Shown: positions 1 through 10,900, numbered from the stretch's first letter. The stretch: DNA of 64,000 nucleotides from Phaeobacter sp. G2 (GCA_025163595.1 CP104100.1:2790001-2854000); one strand, 5' to 3'. Notes: generated from the letters alone by a model not told the origin. A program made the numbers and translations.

Positions 1-3000
1 CTTGCGCTTTCGCCGTATCCGCAAGACAAGCCAACAACCGTGGATCGTTTGACGCTTCGTCCGGTGCATAGGTCGGCATACCTAGGGATCCCAAGAAGGT
101 CACAAGACCTTCGCTCCGATCCAACTGTTCCGCCATTGCCGGGGGGAGCGGTGAAAGGTGTTCAAGAGTCCAAGCGCGCCCACGAGCGAGATGTTGACTC
201 GGAACATACCAGCGAGATGACGCGGCAGTCCAAGTCCAACTTTCATTGTCGTTGTACTCACCGATCCAATCGAGTGACCCAAGTACCTGCAACAGCGGCG
301 ATCGGATCGTGAAGTAATCTGAGGAGCCCTCGACACGAGTGATAGAGAGACCTGCCCAATTGTCCTGCCACCCGCCAGCACTTGCCATCACAACATCAAA
401 AAAGGCCGCGCGAGCTTCCAAGTCAAATTCTTCATATCTTTCCAGCCCTGGAATCCAGAGTATGTCTCCAATTTCGTAGTAGCCGTTATTGTAACGAGGT
501 TGCGCGTCTTGGATCGCAGCCTCTCGGGTCTTGTTCCATGCGGTAGGATTAATGCTTGTCGGCGGTTGTTCTGGGATCTGAAAATAGTGCTTGCTCGCGT
601 GAAACTTTGCGTTCCAGCTTTTCGGCGCAATTTCCTCGAGCCTTAGACCATCGTGTACTCCTGCGTCTCGCAAGAGCTCCAAAATGGTTTGCCCTTGCCC
701 ACCCCAATCACGATGCTTTGGCGACCGCAACATCCTGTCACGGGCGGCGCTGACAGTTTCTCCCTTGCTGCACTTGAGATACCGGTCGACCACATAACCA
801 GTCGTGCCCGGCCAGTCTGCACCAAAACTTGCGGTTTTAAGTCGATACCATCCACCCCTGCAGGGGACGGGCAACTTAGCCAAGGCTTTGTTTATCCCTT
901 GCCCTTCTCCCCTGAACTGCATCGATTGCGCTAGCCGGATCCCGTAGTACAAGGCATCCCGGCACAGATCGGCATTCACACCAGAAGAAGTTACCGGGAG
1001 AGGTGGGAGATTTGGAATCAAAACCTGCGTCAAAACGCTTTCACGCCGGAATGGTCCTACCAGGTCCGCGTTGATTAACTCGCCATGAAGATTTGTGTTG
1101 TGCAATCTTCCCTGTCTCAACTCACTCACGGGAACCGCTGGATCGAGAATGGCGATCATCTGCCGCAGTGATTTCGGGATCTGATCGATATCCAAGTCGC
1201 CCGGCCCGTCGTCCTCGTCCGGTCCCGCTTGTCTAGGTTTGAAGTAGATTGCGGAACCAGAAATGCCGCCTGCGTGCAATTGACCGTCAGTACACAATAA
1301 CAATTTGCGCTCCTGAAGCGGTAACAGATCATCGGCAAAAATACTCTGAACGTCCTCCCAGAATCCCTTCCAGTCAACTGGACCCGATGAGTGTAGCCAT
1401 GCAGCTGCACTCTCAACTGTTTCCGCCTGATCTTGCGGCAGTGGCAGCCAGCCTATTCCATGCGCACCCGACAAGGCTTTGATGGACCTTGAACGTCCAC
1501 CCAGTTCGGCTGCATATGCTGGAAACTTGGCATGTCGGCGCAAAACCTCTGCACTAAGAACTTTCGGTTCCTCGGGAAGAGGCAAAAGAGAAGCTTCGTT
1601 GAGCGCTACCCACCCTTTGTCACTGAGTAGCCATGCTGATTCCTCGATCTGGAAATCTCTTGATTGTGCCGCATTGCATAGATGCGCCTGCCAACGGTCC
1701 GACGCAGGCTCATCAGTGGAATTGGGAGAAAGAAGATCTATGATATCCGCTGCTTCAGTCGCAGACTTGCCTTGCAGATCCGCATCAATTGCTTCAACTG
1801 CGAGGTCAGCTGCCTGGGAAAGCAGATAGTCATTGTAGACAGCATCGCCTTCCGGCTCTTCTGACACGTCTCCAAAGTTGATCAATGTTCGGCTCATGTC
1901 ACCGAAGAACGGCGCATTGACATGAATCGATGCTCCAGATTCGAGCTTGGTCGGAAGAAAAATGCTGAGTTGGCCTGGCGCTGGTGTCTCGCAAGCACCG
2001 ACAGCCAAGGTAATCTCCACCTTTGTGAGTTTCGGCCATTGACCGGGGAGTTCCTGAATGGATGCCCGAACGGCTTCGGGCATGTCGGCCACGCCAATCT
2101 CACGTCGCCACGTTCGAAACTCCCGCGTCTCTTCCCGAGAGGTAATCTTGATTTTCGAATAATGACGTGGGACGTCAGGTTCGCTCTTTGGTGTTCTCTT
2201 GAAAACCTGTTTGCAATCAGGCAAGGAAAGGGTCAGTTCCTGAAGTCGATCGAGAAACAGCAGTGAGTTCCCGCCAATTTCTTTAAGGCGCCGCTCAACC
2301 AGTTTAGCCGATTTAGATGACTTTAAAGGCAACGCGACAACAGTCGAAAACCCCAATTCTTCAAATTCGGTAATCGCCTGCACACGATCCACCCCCACAA
2401 GAGGCCACGGCAAAAGATATGGTGACAAATAGGATAATTGTGACTTAACCCAAGCCTCAATAGAGGTGCCGGCCTCGTTGGCCTGATTGTGAATACTTGA
2501 GTGCAGCTTATCGAGCAGTCCATCGTTCCAGTCGACGAGTTCATTCAACGGCACGTCACTCGGCGAAGGAGTTTCTCTCCCGATCAGTCTCAATATTGGT
2601 TCATGGAGGGAGCGAACAAAGTCCGGACTGAAATTGAAGCAATAGCCATCAAAGTTGCGACTTGATTGGGTTCGCTTTGACCAGATTTGCGGTCGATCAC
2701 AAATTTCCAGTACGCTCCGAAAACCTATCCCTTTGTTACCAATTGATGTCTCAGGACTCTTGTCACTTTGACCAAGTTGGGAGACGCTGATGAAATTGCT
2801 TCTGGAAAATGGAAGCCCATCATTGGAAACATAAAGTGTGCCAAAATTGCGATCTTCAACAAGACGCATTTCGATCCTACCCGCACCCTCATTGGATATT
2901 GGGTCGCGTGCCACCGCATCATAGGCATTCTGGATCAATTCAATAGCAAAACGCCCATGATATTGATGCTGCACCTGCTCCGTCAGGCTGTGTACCGTTC

Positions 3001-3115
3001 GGTAGTTCGTCACGCCCTCAGCCAATTCATAGAGAAAGCTACGCAGCTTGCCCCCTGTCTCGTCGCGGACAGATTTGGCCAGATCAGACGGAGAACTTGG
3101 CGAAACGAGATTCAT
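1..3115 (-). CDS. Large GHKL (Hsp90/sacsin-N-like) ATPase, 3' end outside window
   Basis: An open frame runs from an ATG at 3115 to the left edge, about 1038 codons without a stop, so the protein is larger than 1000 residues and its C terminus is not seen. The N terminus carries the three ATP-binding boxes of GHKL ATPases: ELIQNAYDA near residue 61, VSNDGLPF near residue 97 and IGNKGIGFRS near residue 130. This matches the sacsin/Hsp90-type N-terminal domain of large bacterial proteins often found with restriction genes. The remainder is not recognised. It lies 30 bp downstream of the DUF4357 gene, in the same direction, as the third gene of the helicase-nuclease operon. Inference: an ATP-driven sensor or conformational switch in a defence system. 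The ATPase fold is fairly sure, the role is not. Confidence 0.8.
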   Translation of the reverse strand, partial: MNLVSPSSPSDLAKSVRDETGGKLRSFLYELAEGVTNYRTVHSLTEQVQHQYHGRFAIELIQNAYDAVARDPISNEGAGRIEMRLVEDRNFGTLYVSNDGLPFSRSNFISVSQLGQSDKSPETSIGNKGIGFRSVLEICDRPQIWSKRTQSSRNFDGYCFNFSPDFVRSLHEPILRLIGRETPSPSDVPLNELVDWNDGLLDKLHSSIHNQANEAGTSIEAWVKSQLSYLSPYLLPWPLVGVDRVQAITEFEELGFSTVVALPLKSSKSAKLVERRLKEIGGNSLLFLDRLQELTLSLPDCKQVFKRTPKSEPDVPRHYSKIKITSREETREFRTWRREIGVADMPEAVRASIQELPGQWPKLTKVEITLAVGACETPAPGQLSIFLPTKLESGASIHVNAPFFGDMSRTLINFGDVSEEPEGDAVYNDYLLSQAADLAVEAIDADLQGKSATEAADIIDLLSPNSTDEPASDRWQAHLCNAAQSRDFQIEESAWLLSDKGWVALNEASLLPLPEEPKVLSAEVLRRHAKFPAYAAELGGRSRSIKALSGAHGIGWLPLPQDQAETVESAAAWLHSSGPVDWKGFWEDVQSIFADDLLPLQERKLLLCTDGQLHAGGISGSAIYFKPRQAGPDEDDGPGDLDIDQIPKSLRQMIAILDPAVPVSELRQGRLHNTNLHGELINADLVGPFRRESVLTQVLIPNLPPLPVTSSGVNADLCRDALYYGIRLAQSMQFRGEGQGINKALAKLPVPCRGGWYRLKTASFGADWPGTTGYVVDRYLKCSKGETVSAARDRMLRSPKHRDWGGQGQTILELLRDAGVHDGLRLEEIAPKSWNAKFHASKHYFQIPEQPPTSINPTAWNKTREAAIQDAQPRYNNGYYEIGDILWIPGLERYEEFDLEARAAFFDVVMASAGGWQDNWAGLSITRVEGSSDYFTIRSPLLQVLGSLDWIGEYNDNESWTWTAASSRWYVPSQHLARGRAWTLEHLSPLPPAMAEQLDRSEGLVTFLGSLGMPTYAPDEASNDPRLLACLADTAKAQ

Positions 3116-3145
3116 GGAACTGGCCTGAGGGTTTTTCAAGTGAAT

Positions 3146-3505
3146 TCAATAGTGTCTGTTCGAGATGCCATACTCAACCACTTCCTTCAAAGTCTTTCCG
3201 TCAATGGCTCTTCGCCAACTCTGCGGACCGCTGCAGTTGCCATCCTTGACGACACCCCCTGCGACACTGGCGCTTCCAAAAAGATGATCCCTAGAGAAAC
3301 GATAGAGATCGGGATCGCTGTCGTGGACAAGAACACCTTGTCGAACGAGCCCATCACGTTCCTTACGGTCACGCTTCACACGTGGCGAGCCATCCAACAT
3401 CGCAGTTGATCCCTTGCGTACCAAGAACCCACCATTTTCCGGACGGCCGAAGGCCTGTGCCTTTTGTGGACGCATTGTGAACCAACTATCATCACTCATT
3501 TTCAT
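3146..3505 (-). CDS. DUF4357 domain protein
   Basis: This 119-residue protein starts at the ATG at 3505, which overlaps the TGA of the upstream helicase gene by 4 bp (ATGA), so translation is probably coupled. A longer reading from 3541 exists but runs inside the helicase gene. The segment GGFLVRKGSTA and the C-terminal FSRDHLFGSASVAGGVV followed by DGKTLKE match the DUF4357 pattern, a small domain found in or beside GIY-YIG nucleases and restriction-modification proteins. It has no catalytic residues that I recognise. Its position between a nuclease-helicase and a GHKL ATPase suggests an adaptor or nucleic-acid-binding subunit of the same system. That role is inferred from context only. Confidence 0.75.
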   Translation of the reverse strand: MKMSDDSWFTMRPQKAQAFGRPENGGFLVRKGSTAMLDGSPRVKRDRKERDGLVRQGVLVHDSDPDLYRFSRDHLFGSASVAGGVVKDGNCSGPQSWRRAIDGKTLKEVVEYGISNRHY

Positions 3506-6500
3506 TCCATTTCTTTCAGGCTGATTGTTTGCAGAGCACACAGCGTATTCACCAGCTGCATTTGCTCAACAGTATTACACTTCGCTTCACGCAGGCGCGG
3601 CGCTCCAAAAACCAATGCGAGTCCCTTGGCGCGTGATACCGCGACATTGATGCGATTCAGCGAAAACAGGAATTCCATCCCTCGCGAGGTTTCTTCGGCG
3701 GAGGACGCTGTCATGGAAACCAGACAGACCGGCGCCTCCTGTCCCTGAAACTTGTCCACTGTACCAACGCGGACAGCCGAAAGAAGGGCGTCCCGCAGGG
3801 CGTTCGCCTGCGCATTATAGGGGGCCACGACGATGATATCCGTCTCGCGCATAGGCCGCGTACTGCCATCCTTATCTGTCCAGTTTCCGCCTAGCAGCTC
3901 AGCAATGCAATTTCCAATGATAACAACTTCTTCCTGAGCGATCTGGGCGTTGCCTTCATGAGCAACAGGAAACCAAAAAGCTCCCGCTTCAGGAAGAGTC
4001 GTGCCAGTCACACGTTGGCGGGCCGTATCGGAGAGGCTGGTAAGCCTACCCTCATAGACCTGCTGGGAAATGAACCCACAGACATCCGGATGCATCCTCC
4101 GCGATATGGGCAGGAAAATGCCCCGGTCGGCTGGGATTGTAGCTTGATCCGCCAGCATCCAGTCAAGACAGGACAGGTTTGCTGGCTCGGGATGCGAGCC
4201 CTGAACAACCTGCGGCAATTGGCGGGGGTCTCCAACCAATACGATGTTCCTTGCCGCCCGTCCTATAGCAGCCATGTTGGCAAGGCCGACCTGACCGGCC
4301 TCATCCACGAACAGCCAGTCGAAGGCCTGAACATTCTCATGGCGCGCAAAGAACCACGCCGTGCCGCCCACCACATGCCCGCCATTGGCGGCTTCTGCGT
4401 TGTCGGTCGTACGATGAACATCGCAGTCTTCGGGATACCCATCCTCGCTGCCAGAAACCTTATGGACGAGTTCGAGATTGATCGGCAGGTCTTCATCTTC
4501 CAACGCGGAAAGGCAGCCCATCAGCACATTCCTAATCGCCTCGTGGCTGTTAGATGTGACACCGACGCGATGGCCTTTACGCACCAAAGAGAGGATCGCG
4601 CGGGCACTGATATAGGTCTTGCCGGTGCCCGGAGGCCCCTGGATTGGCAAGACGGTCCCGTCCATGTCGTTTACCACCTCAATGGTGCCCGAAACTGGGT
4701 CAGCCCCCTTGAGTAGGTCGGTTTTCGGCCCAGATCGAAGTCTCGGCGAGGTGCGCGAAAGCAGATCATCCACCGCAGTGAATCGGCGCGGACCGCATTG
4801 ATCAGCAATCACATCTCGCAGGGCTGAAGCTATGACGCCCGTATTCAATGGCCAATCCGGGTGCAAAGATAGCCGATCGGCCAAGAGATGCGCCTTGCCC
4901 GGTCCCGCCTTGACAGAGATTTCACGTGCGCGCCGGTCCAAGCTCTCAATTCCGACCGTCGTGGGTGGCGCGTCAAAAACTGGGACAGTCGCCTTTTTTC
5001 CATGCCGCAACTTGGTCTCTTGCGGCGGAAAACTGTAGGTGCGGGCAAAGGATCGCTTGACCAGCTCGACGGGACCGACCGCTTCCAAACCGGCAAGAGC
5101 ATCGAGATCGTCGATCAGGTCATCCTCGTCCTTGGCAGCACTGTCAAATACCGCCCATTGCGCGGGCTTCACCTCGCGTTTGTGGAAAAGTCCAAGGTTG
5201 AACAGCATCTCCTGTCGCTCATCCGGCAACGCCGATGCCCCGATTGCGTTCCGTAGCGCTTGGGTGTCGGCATCCTCTTCCGCCTCTTTGTCTCCGGCAT
5301 CCGGAGCAAGCATCGGCCATGGGCCGACGGGGCGACAACCAACCAGCCAATCACGCAATTCTTCCGTCGAGACGCAGTCGACACGGTTGTAATCCTCAAT
5401 CTCATCGAGGATCTGCTGATCCTGCGTTTCGCGCCAACGCTCATAGGCCACGACCGATCCACCCGCCGTCTTGACCTCGCCATCCCGCTTGCGATCATAG
5501 AAGGCCTCCATCGATTTGATGGAATAGTTCGGTTCCGACCCGATCAGCCCGCCCCGCACCACTGCAAACAGGTCGACAAAGCGACGTTCCCGCAAAAGCC
5601 GATCAAGGTAGGCCTCACCAATCCCGTATTTCGTGGTCAGTCGTTTGAGCGCGGTGATTTCATACGGCGCATAGTGATAGATGCGCGCCTTGGGGAATTC
5701 CTCGATCCTCGAACGGAAGAAAGCAAGCAGATCCTTCAGCGCTTTCGCTTCGGCTTCGTGGTCATGGGCCCAGAATGCTTGAAATTGTCCGTCAAACCAA
5801 ATCCCATGCAGGTATTCGAGACCTCCCTCGTAGTGCGGATCGCCTTCGATGTCGTAGAACAGATCACCCGGCTGCGGCTCCGGCAAAAGATCAAAGCCTT
5901 TGCCGGGCTCCGGAGCCCGCAGTTCAAAATCTGGCTCCCCGGCTTTGCGGGCCTGCTGCAAGCGCGCCTGGACGACCAGCCGGGCCAGCATGTTTTCGGC
6001 CATGCCATGGATCGGGCGATCCAAAGTTGAAAGAGCTTCCAAAGTTTCAACGCCAGCGGCTTCCAGTTTTTTCACCTGACCACGGCTGATATTTGCAACA
6101 TTGAACAAGCTGTCCTCGGCCTGCCAGACGTTTTCGCAATGATCTGCCCAACGGCAAAGTCCGCAATCGGCACAGGGCATCGGACGGGTCGGCCGGGGAT
6201 CAGCAACAAAGGCTTCCAGCCGCTCTCGTGCCATTCGGGCGTAAGCGGAATAGTCGGCAAGGCGCAGCGTCGCGCGGGTACCGTCGCCCAATTCGACATG
6301 GGCGAACTCGGGCGCCACGCCCTGAATCTCTGCCAGCAGATCCGAATAAAGAACTAGTTGCAGCACATGTTTTGGGTCCGCGCGACGCTTCAGCTTGGTG
6401 TCGGCCACCTCATAGCTAAACGCCCCAAGTGCCGAAGGTGTCTCGACCCGCTCCAGAAAGTCCGACCAGCCGCCCCAATTTCCTGACAAGAACGCGCCCT

Positions 6501-6804
6501 GAAACACCACGTCGAGACCGTCGGCGAGAGCCAATCGCGTAGCCTTGGCATTTTCAGCAAGACCGCCATGTTCAATCTCGGAAATACTGCGCCCTTCCTC
6601 CTTGAGCCGGCTCAGATGTGCCGCCTCGTGTGCATCGCCCTGTTTTTGCAAAAGCGCTGCGTCTTCTGTGTCTGCGCAGGGAACCGGCCCGGTGCCTTTC
6701 ATATAAGAAAAGTCCAAAGTGGTACTGTGTCGGCAACCTGAAAACCTCATCAGGTCTGATGCGGAAAACAATACCTTGCCGTTTACCTCTCGCAAATTGA
6801 TCAC
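3502..6804 (-). CDS. RecB-like nuclease / RNase H-like / SF1 helicase fusion (TM0106-type)
   Basis: An 1100-residue protein with three parts. Residues about 10-230 form a RecB-like nuclease module with VADTKLKR and QLVLY near 130-150. Cys24 and the CADCGLC..C cluster near 211-223 look like the Fe-S ligands of AddB/Dna2-type nucleases. Residues about 310-480 hold an RNase H-like exonuclease segment (YDIEGDPH near 316, YHYAPYE). Residues 700-1090 form an SF1 helicase: Walker A GPPGTGKT near 723, VDEAG near 836, GDPRQLPQ, KFQGQE and NVAVSRAK near 1056. The GTG at 6804 is the first start after the IS end, only 6 bp from the IS repeat, and it has no properly spaced ribosome site. The native start may have been altered. 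It is the first gene of a three-gene operon. A DNA-degrading defence effector is the likely role. Confidence 0.85.
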   Translation of the reverse strand: MINLREVNGKVLFSASDLMRFSGCRHSTTLDFSYMKGTGPVPCADTEDAALLQKQGDAHEAAHLSRLKEEGRSISEIEHGGLAENAKATRLALADGLDVVFQGAFLSGNWGGWSDFLERVETPSALGAFSYEVADTKLKRRADPKHVLQLVLYSDLLAEIQGVAPEFAHVELGDGTRATLRLADYSAYARMARERLEAFVADPRPTRPMPCADCGLCRWADHCENVWQAEDSLFNVANISRGQVKKLEAAGVETLEALSTLDRPIHGMAENMLARLVVQARLQQARKAGEPDFELRAPEPGKGFDLLPEPQPGDLFYDIEGDPHYEGGLEYLHGIWFDGQFQAFWAHDHEAEAKALKDLLAFFRSRIEEFPKARIYHYAPYEITALKRLTTKYGIGEAYLDRLLRERRFVDLFAVVRGGLIGSEPNYSIKSMEAFYDRKRDGEVKTAGGSVVAYERWRETQDQQILDEIEDYNRVDCVSTEELRDWLVGCRPVGPWPMLAPDAGDKEAEEDADTQALRNAIGASALPDERQEMLFNLGLFHKREVKPAQWAVFDSAAKDEDDLIDDLDALAGLEAVGPVELVKRSFARTYSFPPQETKLRHGKKATVPVFDAPPTTVGIESLDRRAREISVKAGPGKAHLLADRLSLHPDWPLNTGVIASALRDVIADQCGPRRFTAVDDLLSRTSPRLRSGPKTDLLKGADPVSGTIEVVNDMDGTVLPIQGPPGTGKTYISARAILSLVRKGHRVGVTSNSHEAIRNVLMGCLSALEDEDLPINLELVHKVSGSEDGYPEDCDVHRTTDNAEAANGGHVVGGTAWFFARHENVQAFDWLFVDEAGQVGLANMAAIGRAARNIVLVGDPRQLPQVVQGSHPEPANLSCLDWMLADQATIPADRGIFLPISRRMHPDVCGFISQQVYEGRLTSLSDTARQRVTGTTLPEAGAFWFPVAHEGNAQIAQEEVVIIGNCIAELLGGNWTDKDGSTRPMRETDIIVVAPYNAQANALRDALLSAVRVGTVDKFQGQEAPVCLVSMTASSAEETSRGMEFLFSLNRINVAVSRAKGLALVFGAPRLREAKCNTVEQMQLVNTLCALQTISLKEME

Positions 6805-6810
6805 CCCTTT

Positions 6811-7862
6811 CGGCTTTGTTGCACAAATCGGGGCCTGAGCGCATTTCCCCTTTCCCTGGACGGATTTACCCTACGGGCTCTGTGACGGGTATGCCAAGAG
6901 CGGTGTAGCGGTTTAGGACCGCGATGCGGACTTGGATTTCCGCTACCTGCCGGTCGAAGTCCCAGGCCATCAGCGATTGGCCGAGCAGCTTCACACAGTG
7001 CATCTTGGTTTCAACGCGGCTTCGGCGGTGGTATCCGCTCCATCGTCGCCACAGCGCGCGCCCTAGGTATCGTGAGGCATTGACCGCTTCGTTTCTTGCG
7101 ATGGCTCCGGCGCTTGTGGGTTTCCACGGTTTGGCGTTCTTGCGCGGCGGAATGACTGCATGAGCGCCCCGTGCTGCAATCACGTCATGGCATCTGCGCG
7201 TGTCGTAGGCACCATCGGCGGTCACTGACCCAAGAACCTGATCTGGTGGGATTTGGTTGAGCAGTTCAGGCAACATGGGCGCATCACCGATGTTGCTGGT
7301 GGTGACCTCTACCGCGCGAACCTCCAGCGTTTCCTCACCAATCCCGATATGTATCTTGCGCCAAATACGTCGCTTGGGGCCGCCATGCTTGCGGGCGTTC
7401 CATTCACCTTCGCCCTCTGCCTTGATGCCTGTGCTATCGATCAGAAGGTTCAGTGGGCCAGTCCCACCGCGATACGGCAAGCTCACGTTCAGCGTCTTCT
7501 GGCGGCGGCACAGCGTACTGAAATCGGGCACGGACCAATCCAGTCCGACCAGCCGCAACAGGCTCTCAACGAACCCAGCCGTCTGCCTCAGTGGCATACC
7601 GAAAAGGACTTTCATGGTCAGACAGGTCTGGATCGCGGCATCGCTGAACTTGCATTGACGACCGCGCCTGCCGGTCGGTGGCGGTGTCCAAACCATCTCG
7701 GGATCAAACCAGATCGCAAACGATCCACGCTGCTTCAGCGCGTCATTGGAAGACGACCAATTCGTGGTCTTATACTTCGTAGGGGCCCAACTGCTCATGC
7801 ATCCCAGCTATCACGCTGGATTCATACAGTGAATCCCCGTCACGATTTGTGCAACAAAGCCG
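6811..7862 (-). mobile_element. Intact IS5-family (IS903-like) insertion sequence
   Basis: The element is bounded by perfect 20-bp inverted repeats at 6811-6830 and 7843-7862; their core GGCTTTGTTGCACAAATC resembles IS903-group ends. It contains one transposase gene. No 9-bp target duplication is seen: the left flank reads accccttt and the right flank tccgaacg. This suggests that the two sides were joined by recombination or deletion after insertion. It separates the hsdR end from the helicase operon. Confidence 0.9.
6866..7798 (-). CDS. IS5-family transposase
   Basis: A 310-residue DDE transposase, full length for the IS5/IS903 group. The N terminus reads MSSWAPTKYKTTNW. Central motifs include NLLIDSTGIK (first Asp), TADGAYDTR (second Asp) and the C-terminal RSRVETKMHCVKLLGQ with the catalytic Glu. 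The gene fills the element between the terminal repeats at 6811-6830 and 7843-7862, so the copy looks capable of transposition. A shortened relative with the same N and C termini lies at 49697-50231, and this enzyme could in principle act on it. Confidence 0.92.
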   Translation of the reverse strand: MSSWAPTKYKTTNWSSSNDALKQRGSFAIWFDPEMVWTPPPTGRRGRQCKFSDAAIQTCLTMKVLFGMPLRQTAGFVESLLRLVGLDWSVPDFSTLCRRQKTLNVSLPYRGGTGPLNLLIDSTGIKAEGEGEWNARKHGGPKRRIWRKIHIGIGEETLEVRAVEVTTSNIGDAPMLPELLNQIPPDQVLGSVTADGAYDTRRCHDVIAARGAHAVIPPRKNAKPWKPTSAGAIARNEAVNASRYLGRALWRRWSGYHRRSRVETKMHCVKLLGQSLMAWDFDRQVAEIQVRIAVLNRYTALGIPVTEPVG

Positions 7863-7942
7863 TCCGAACGGTAAACAAAGTCGTTAAACCGGTTGACCTA
7901 ATTCTTGACCCGTCCGTTTTCACAGTGGGGTGCTCTCGGCCC

Positions 7943-10900
7943 CTATGTAACTTCATTTCTTGCCATGAGTTCTGCTTGGGCAATGATCAGTTGAGTAGCC
8001 GATTCCTGAGCATCAGGTGGGTACCCATATTTTGCGAGCAATCGCCGAACCGTTCGTCGCATATCGGCTCGAACAGTATCGCGTTGCGTCCAGTCCAAGG
8101 TCGACTTCCGTTTTATGCTCTCGGCCAATTCCCTGGCAATTTGCTTAAGGGTGTCATCCTGCATCACATCCTTGGCCGACGCGTTGTCGGCCAAGGCCTG
8201 ATAAAAGGCAATTTCCTTTTCGCTAAGGCCAGTCTGTTGACCCTTAGCAATTGCCGAAGAAATTGACTTGGCGAGCCCGATCAGCTCTTCGATAACTTGC
8301 GCTGTGGAAATTGCCCGGTTCGAGTAGCGCGTCAAAACGCTTTCGAGCGATTCTCGAAACGACCGCGATTGCACAATATTTATCTGCTCGCGTGTTCGAA
8401 TTTGATCGTTCAGTAAATTCTTCAATGTTTCTAAAGCAAGGTTCTTCTGAGGCAGTGCGGCCAATCGGTCCAGAAATTCATCTGACAGAATGCCAACATT
8501 GGCATCCGGTAAGCCCGCAACTTGAAACAAGTCAATAACACCGTCAGTACGAATGGCTCCAGATATCACCTGCTTAACAGCATGGGAATCTTCTTTTGCT
8601 CGAGACCCATTTCCCTCCCCAAACCGTTTTCTGATCGCAGCTCTGACGTTCTGGTAGTAAGATAGATTGTCCCGGATAGCCTCAGTCTCGGTTCGTGGAA
8701 CAGAAAGAGCGAAGGCTTTCGATAGACGTGCGGTCATATCCATGAAACGCTTTTTTCCGTTTTCCTGCTGCAGCACATAGTTGGCACCATCAACAATTGC
8801 TCGCAGCTTATCCGCCTCGGTTCCACGAATGAGATTTATATAGTCGAACTCGCCAAAGAACATTTCCAGCTCTTCTGCGTGGCGCATCATTAGCGGAACG
8901 GCTTGTTCTTGGATATTCTCGACAGGTTTTCCCGCGCCGCCGGCCTGTGTATACGTCTGAATGGCGTCACGCAATTGATCCGCAATACCCAGATAGTCGA
9001 CAATTACACCCCCCGGCTTATCGCCGAAAACGCGGTTCACACGCGCGATGGCCTGCATAAGATTGTGGCCTGCGAGCGGTTTGTCGAGATACATCGTATG
9101 GAGTGATGGGCAGTCGAAGCCGGTCAGCCACATATCGCAAACGATAACCAATTTAAGTGGATTACCACTGTCCTTGATCCGAGTTGCCAAGCGTTCACGC
9201 CGAGCCTTGGTGCGACCGTGATACTTGGTCCGAGTTGACCGCTGTTCAAATTGTTCCAATGTTTCCAAATAAACGGGCTGACCTTGGTCATCGCGAACGA
9301 CGGTCCCAGTCTTATCCTTTTTCACCTTTCGAGGCGATACGTTCGCGTCCATCACAACCTTGATAGAGCCACCTTCGTCTTCGTCCGCGTGCCACTCAGG
9401 ACGCAGCGCAACAATCTCGTCATACAAATCCATGCAGATATTGCGGCTCATACAGACGATCATCGCCTTGCCATTAATTACTTCTGATCGCTGATCGTAG
9501 TGGCCAACAATTTGCTTCGCTAGCATTTCAAGCCGTCCTTTGGCACCGGCGAGTTCCTCGAGCGGGACCGCGATGTCTAAGCCGTTGTTCACGCCTGCAT
9601 CTTCTATGTCGGCCGCTTCAGATATCAGGCGTTCAGCTTCTGCAATACCCGCATCATCTGGCAAGAGTTTGATGAGCTGCATCTCGTAATAGATTGGCAC
9701 CGTCGCGTTGTCGTCGATTGCCTGGCGGATGTCGTAAATGTCGACATCGTTGCCGAAAACGCCGCGTGTGGATCGATCATCACCCTCAACCGGGGTGCCT
9801 GTGAAGCCAACAAAAGTTGCGTTTGGAAGGTTTTCACGCATCCATCGCGCACCACCTTTCAGAAAACCATATTGGCTACGATGCGCCTCGTCAGCAAGAA
9901 CCACAATATTTGTGCGTTCGCTAATGGGCTCTGCGCGTTCCTCGAACTTCTGGATTGTCGTAAAAATTACGCCGCCAGAAGCGCGGTTGAGCTTATTGGA
10001 AAGGTCTTCTCGATCCATCGCTTGTTCCGGGTTCTGTCGGAGAAGTGCTCGACCATCAGCAAAGGTACCAAATAGCTGGCCGTCGAGATCGTTGCGGTCA
10101 GTCACAACAACAATCGTCGGATTTTGAAGTGCAACGTCCCCGATCAGCGCGCCTGATAGCATCAGCATGGTCAGGCTTTTTCCCGAACCCTGAGTATGCC
10201 AGACAACGCCCCCGCGCCCATCACCTTCCGGCTTGAGCGCGAGCGTAACGCGTTCGCGTGCTTTGCGAACTGCGCGGAATTGATGATAGCCACCAATCTT
10301 CTTGATGATACGACCGGTGCGATCATCTTCCTCGAAGACAATGCAATGAGCTAGATAGTCGAGTAATGCATCCCGACGGAACAGGCCGCTGATGACCGTT
10401 TCCAGCGTTGGCTCGCCGGGAAAACTGTCATCCTTAATAGAGCGCCACGGCGTAAAGCGATCCTGATCGGCGGTGAGGGAGCCAACGCGTGACTGGTCGC
10501 CGTCGCTGACAATAAGGATTTCATTGTAGGCAAAGAGCGCCGGGATCGCGGTCTTGTAATCTTGGAGCTGATCGAACGCGGTCCACAACGTCGCTTCTTC
10601 GTTGGTAGGGTCTTTGAGTTCGATCACGGCGACTGGAAGACCATTCAGAAAAACGACGAGATCGGGGCGGCGAGTATATTCACCATTCTTGATCGTTAGC
10701 TGGCGCACCACCAGAAAGTCGTTCGCAGACAGATTGTGCCAATCAAAAAGCTTCGCCTTGTCACCACGCGTTTCGCCATCGGCTGTCCGATAATCCACAT
10801 CGGCGCCATCCGTCAGGAGGCGATGGAACCAGCGGTTGTTCTGCTCAAGCGTGGGTTCCGGCGGGCGGCAGGCAATCGTCGCCGCCTGTACAATGGCATC

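Noticed and set aside
3958..4716. A 252-codon + strand frame
   Set aside because: It is opposite the helicase motor domain, which has all SF1 motifs on the minus strand.
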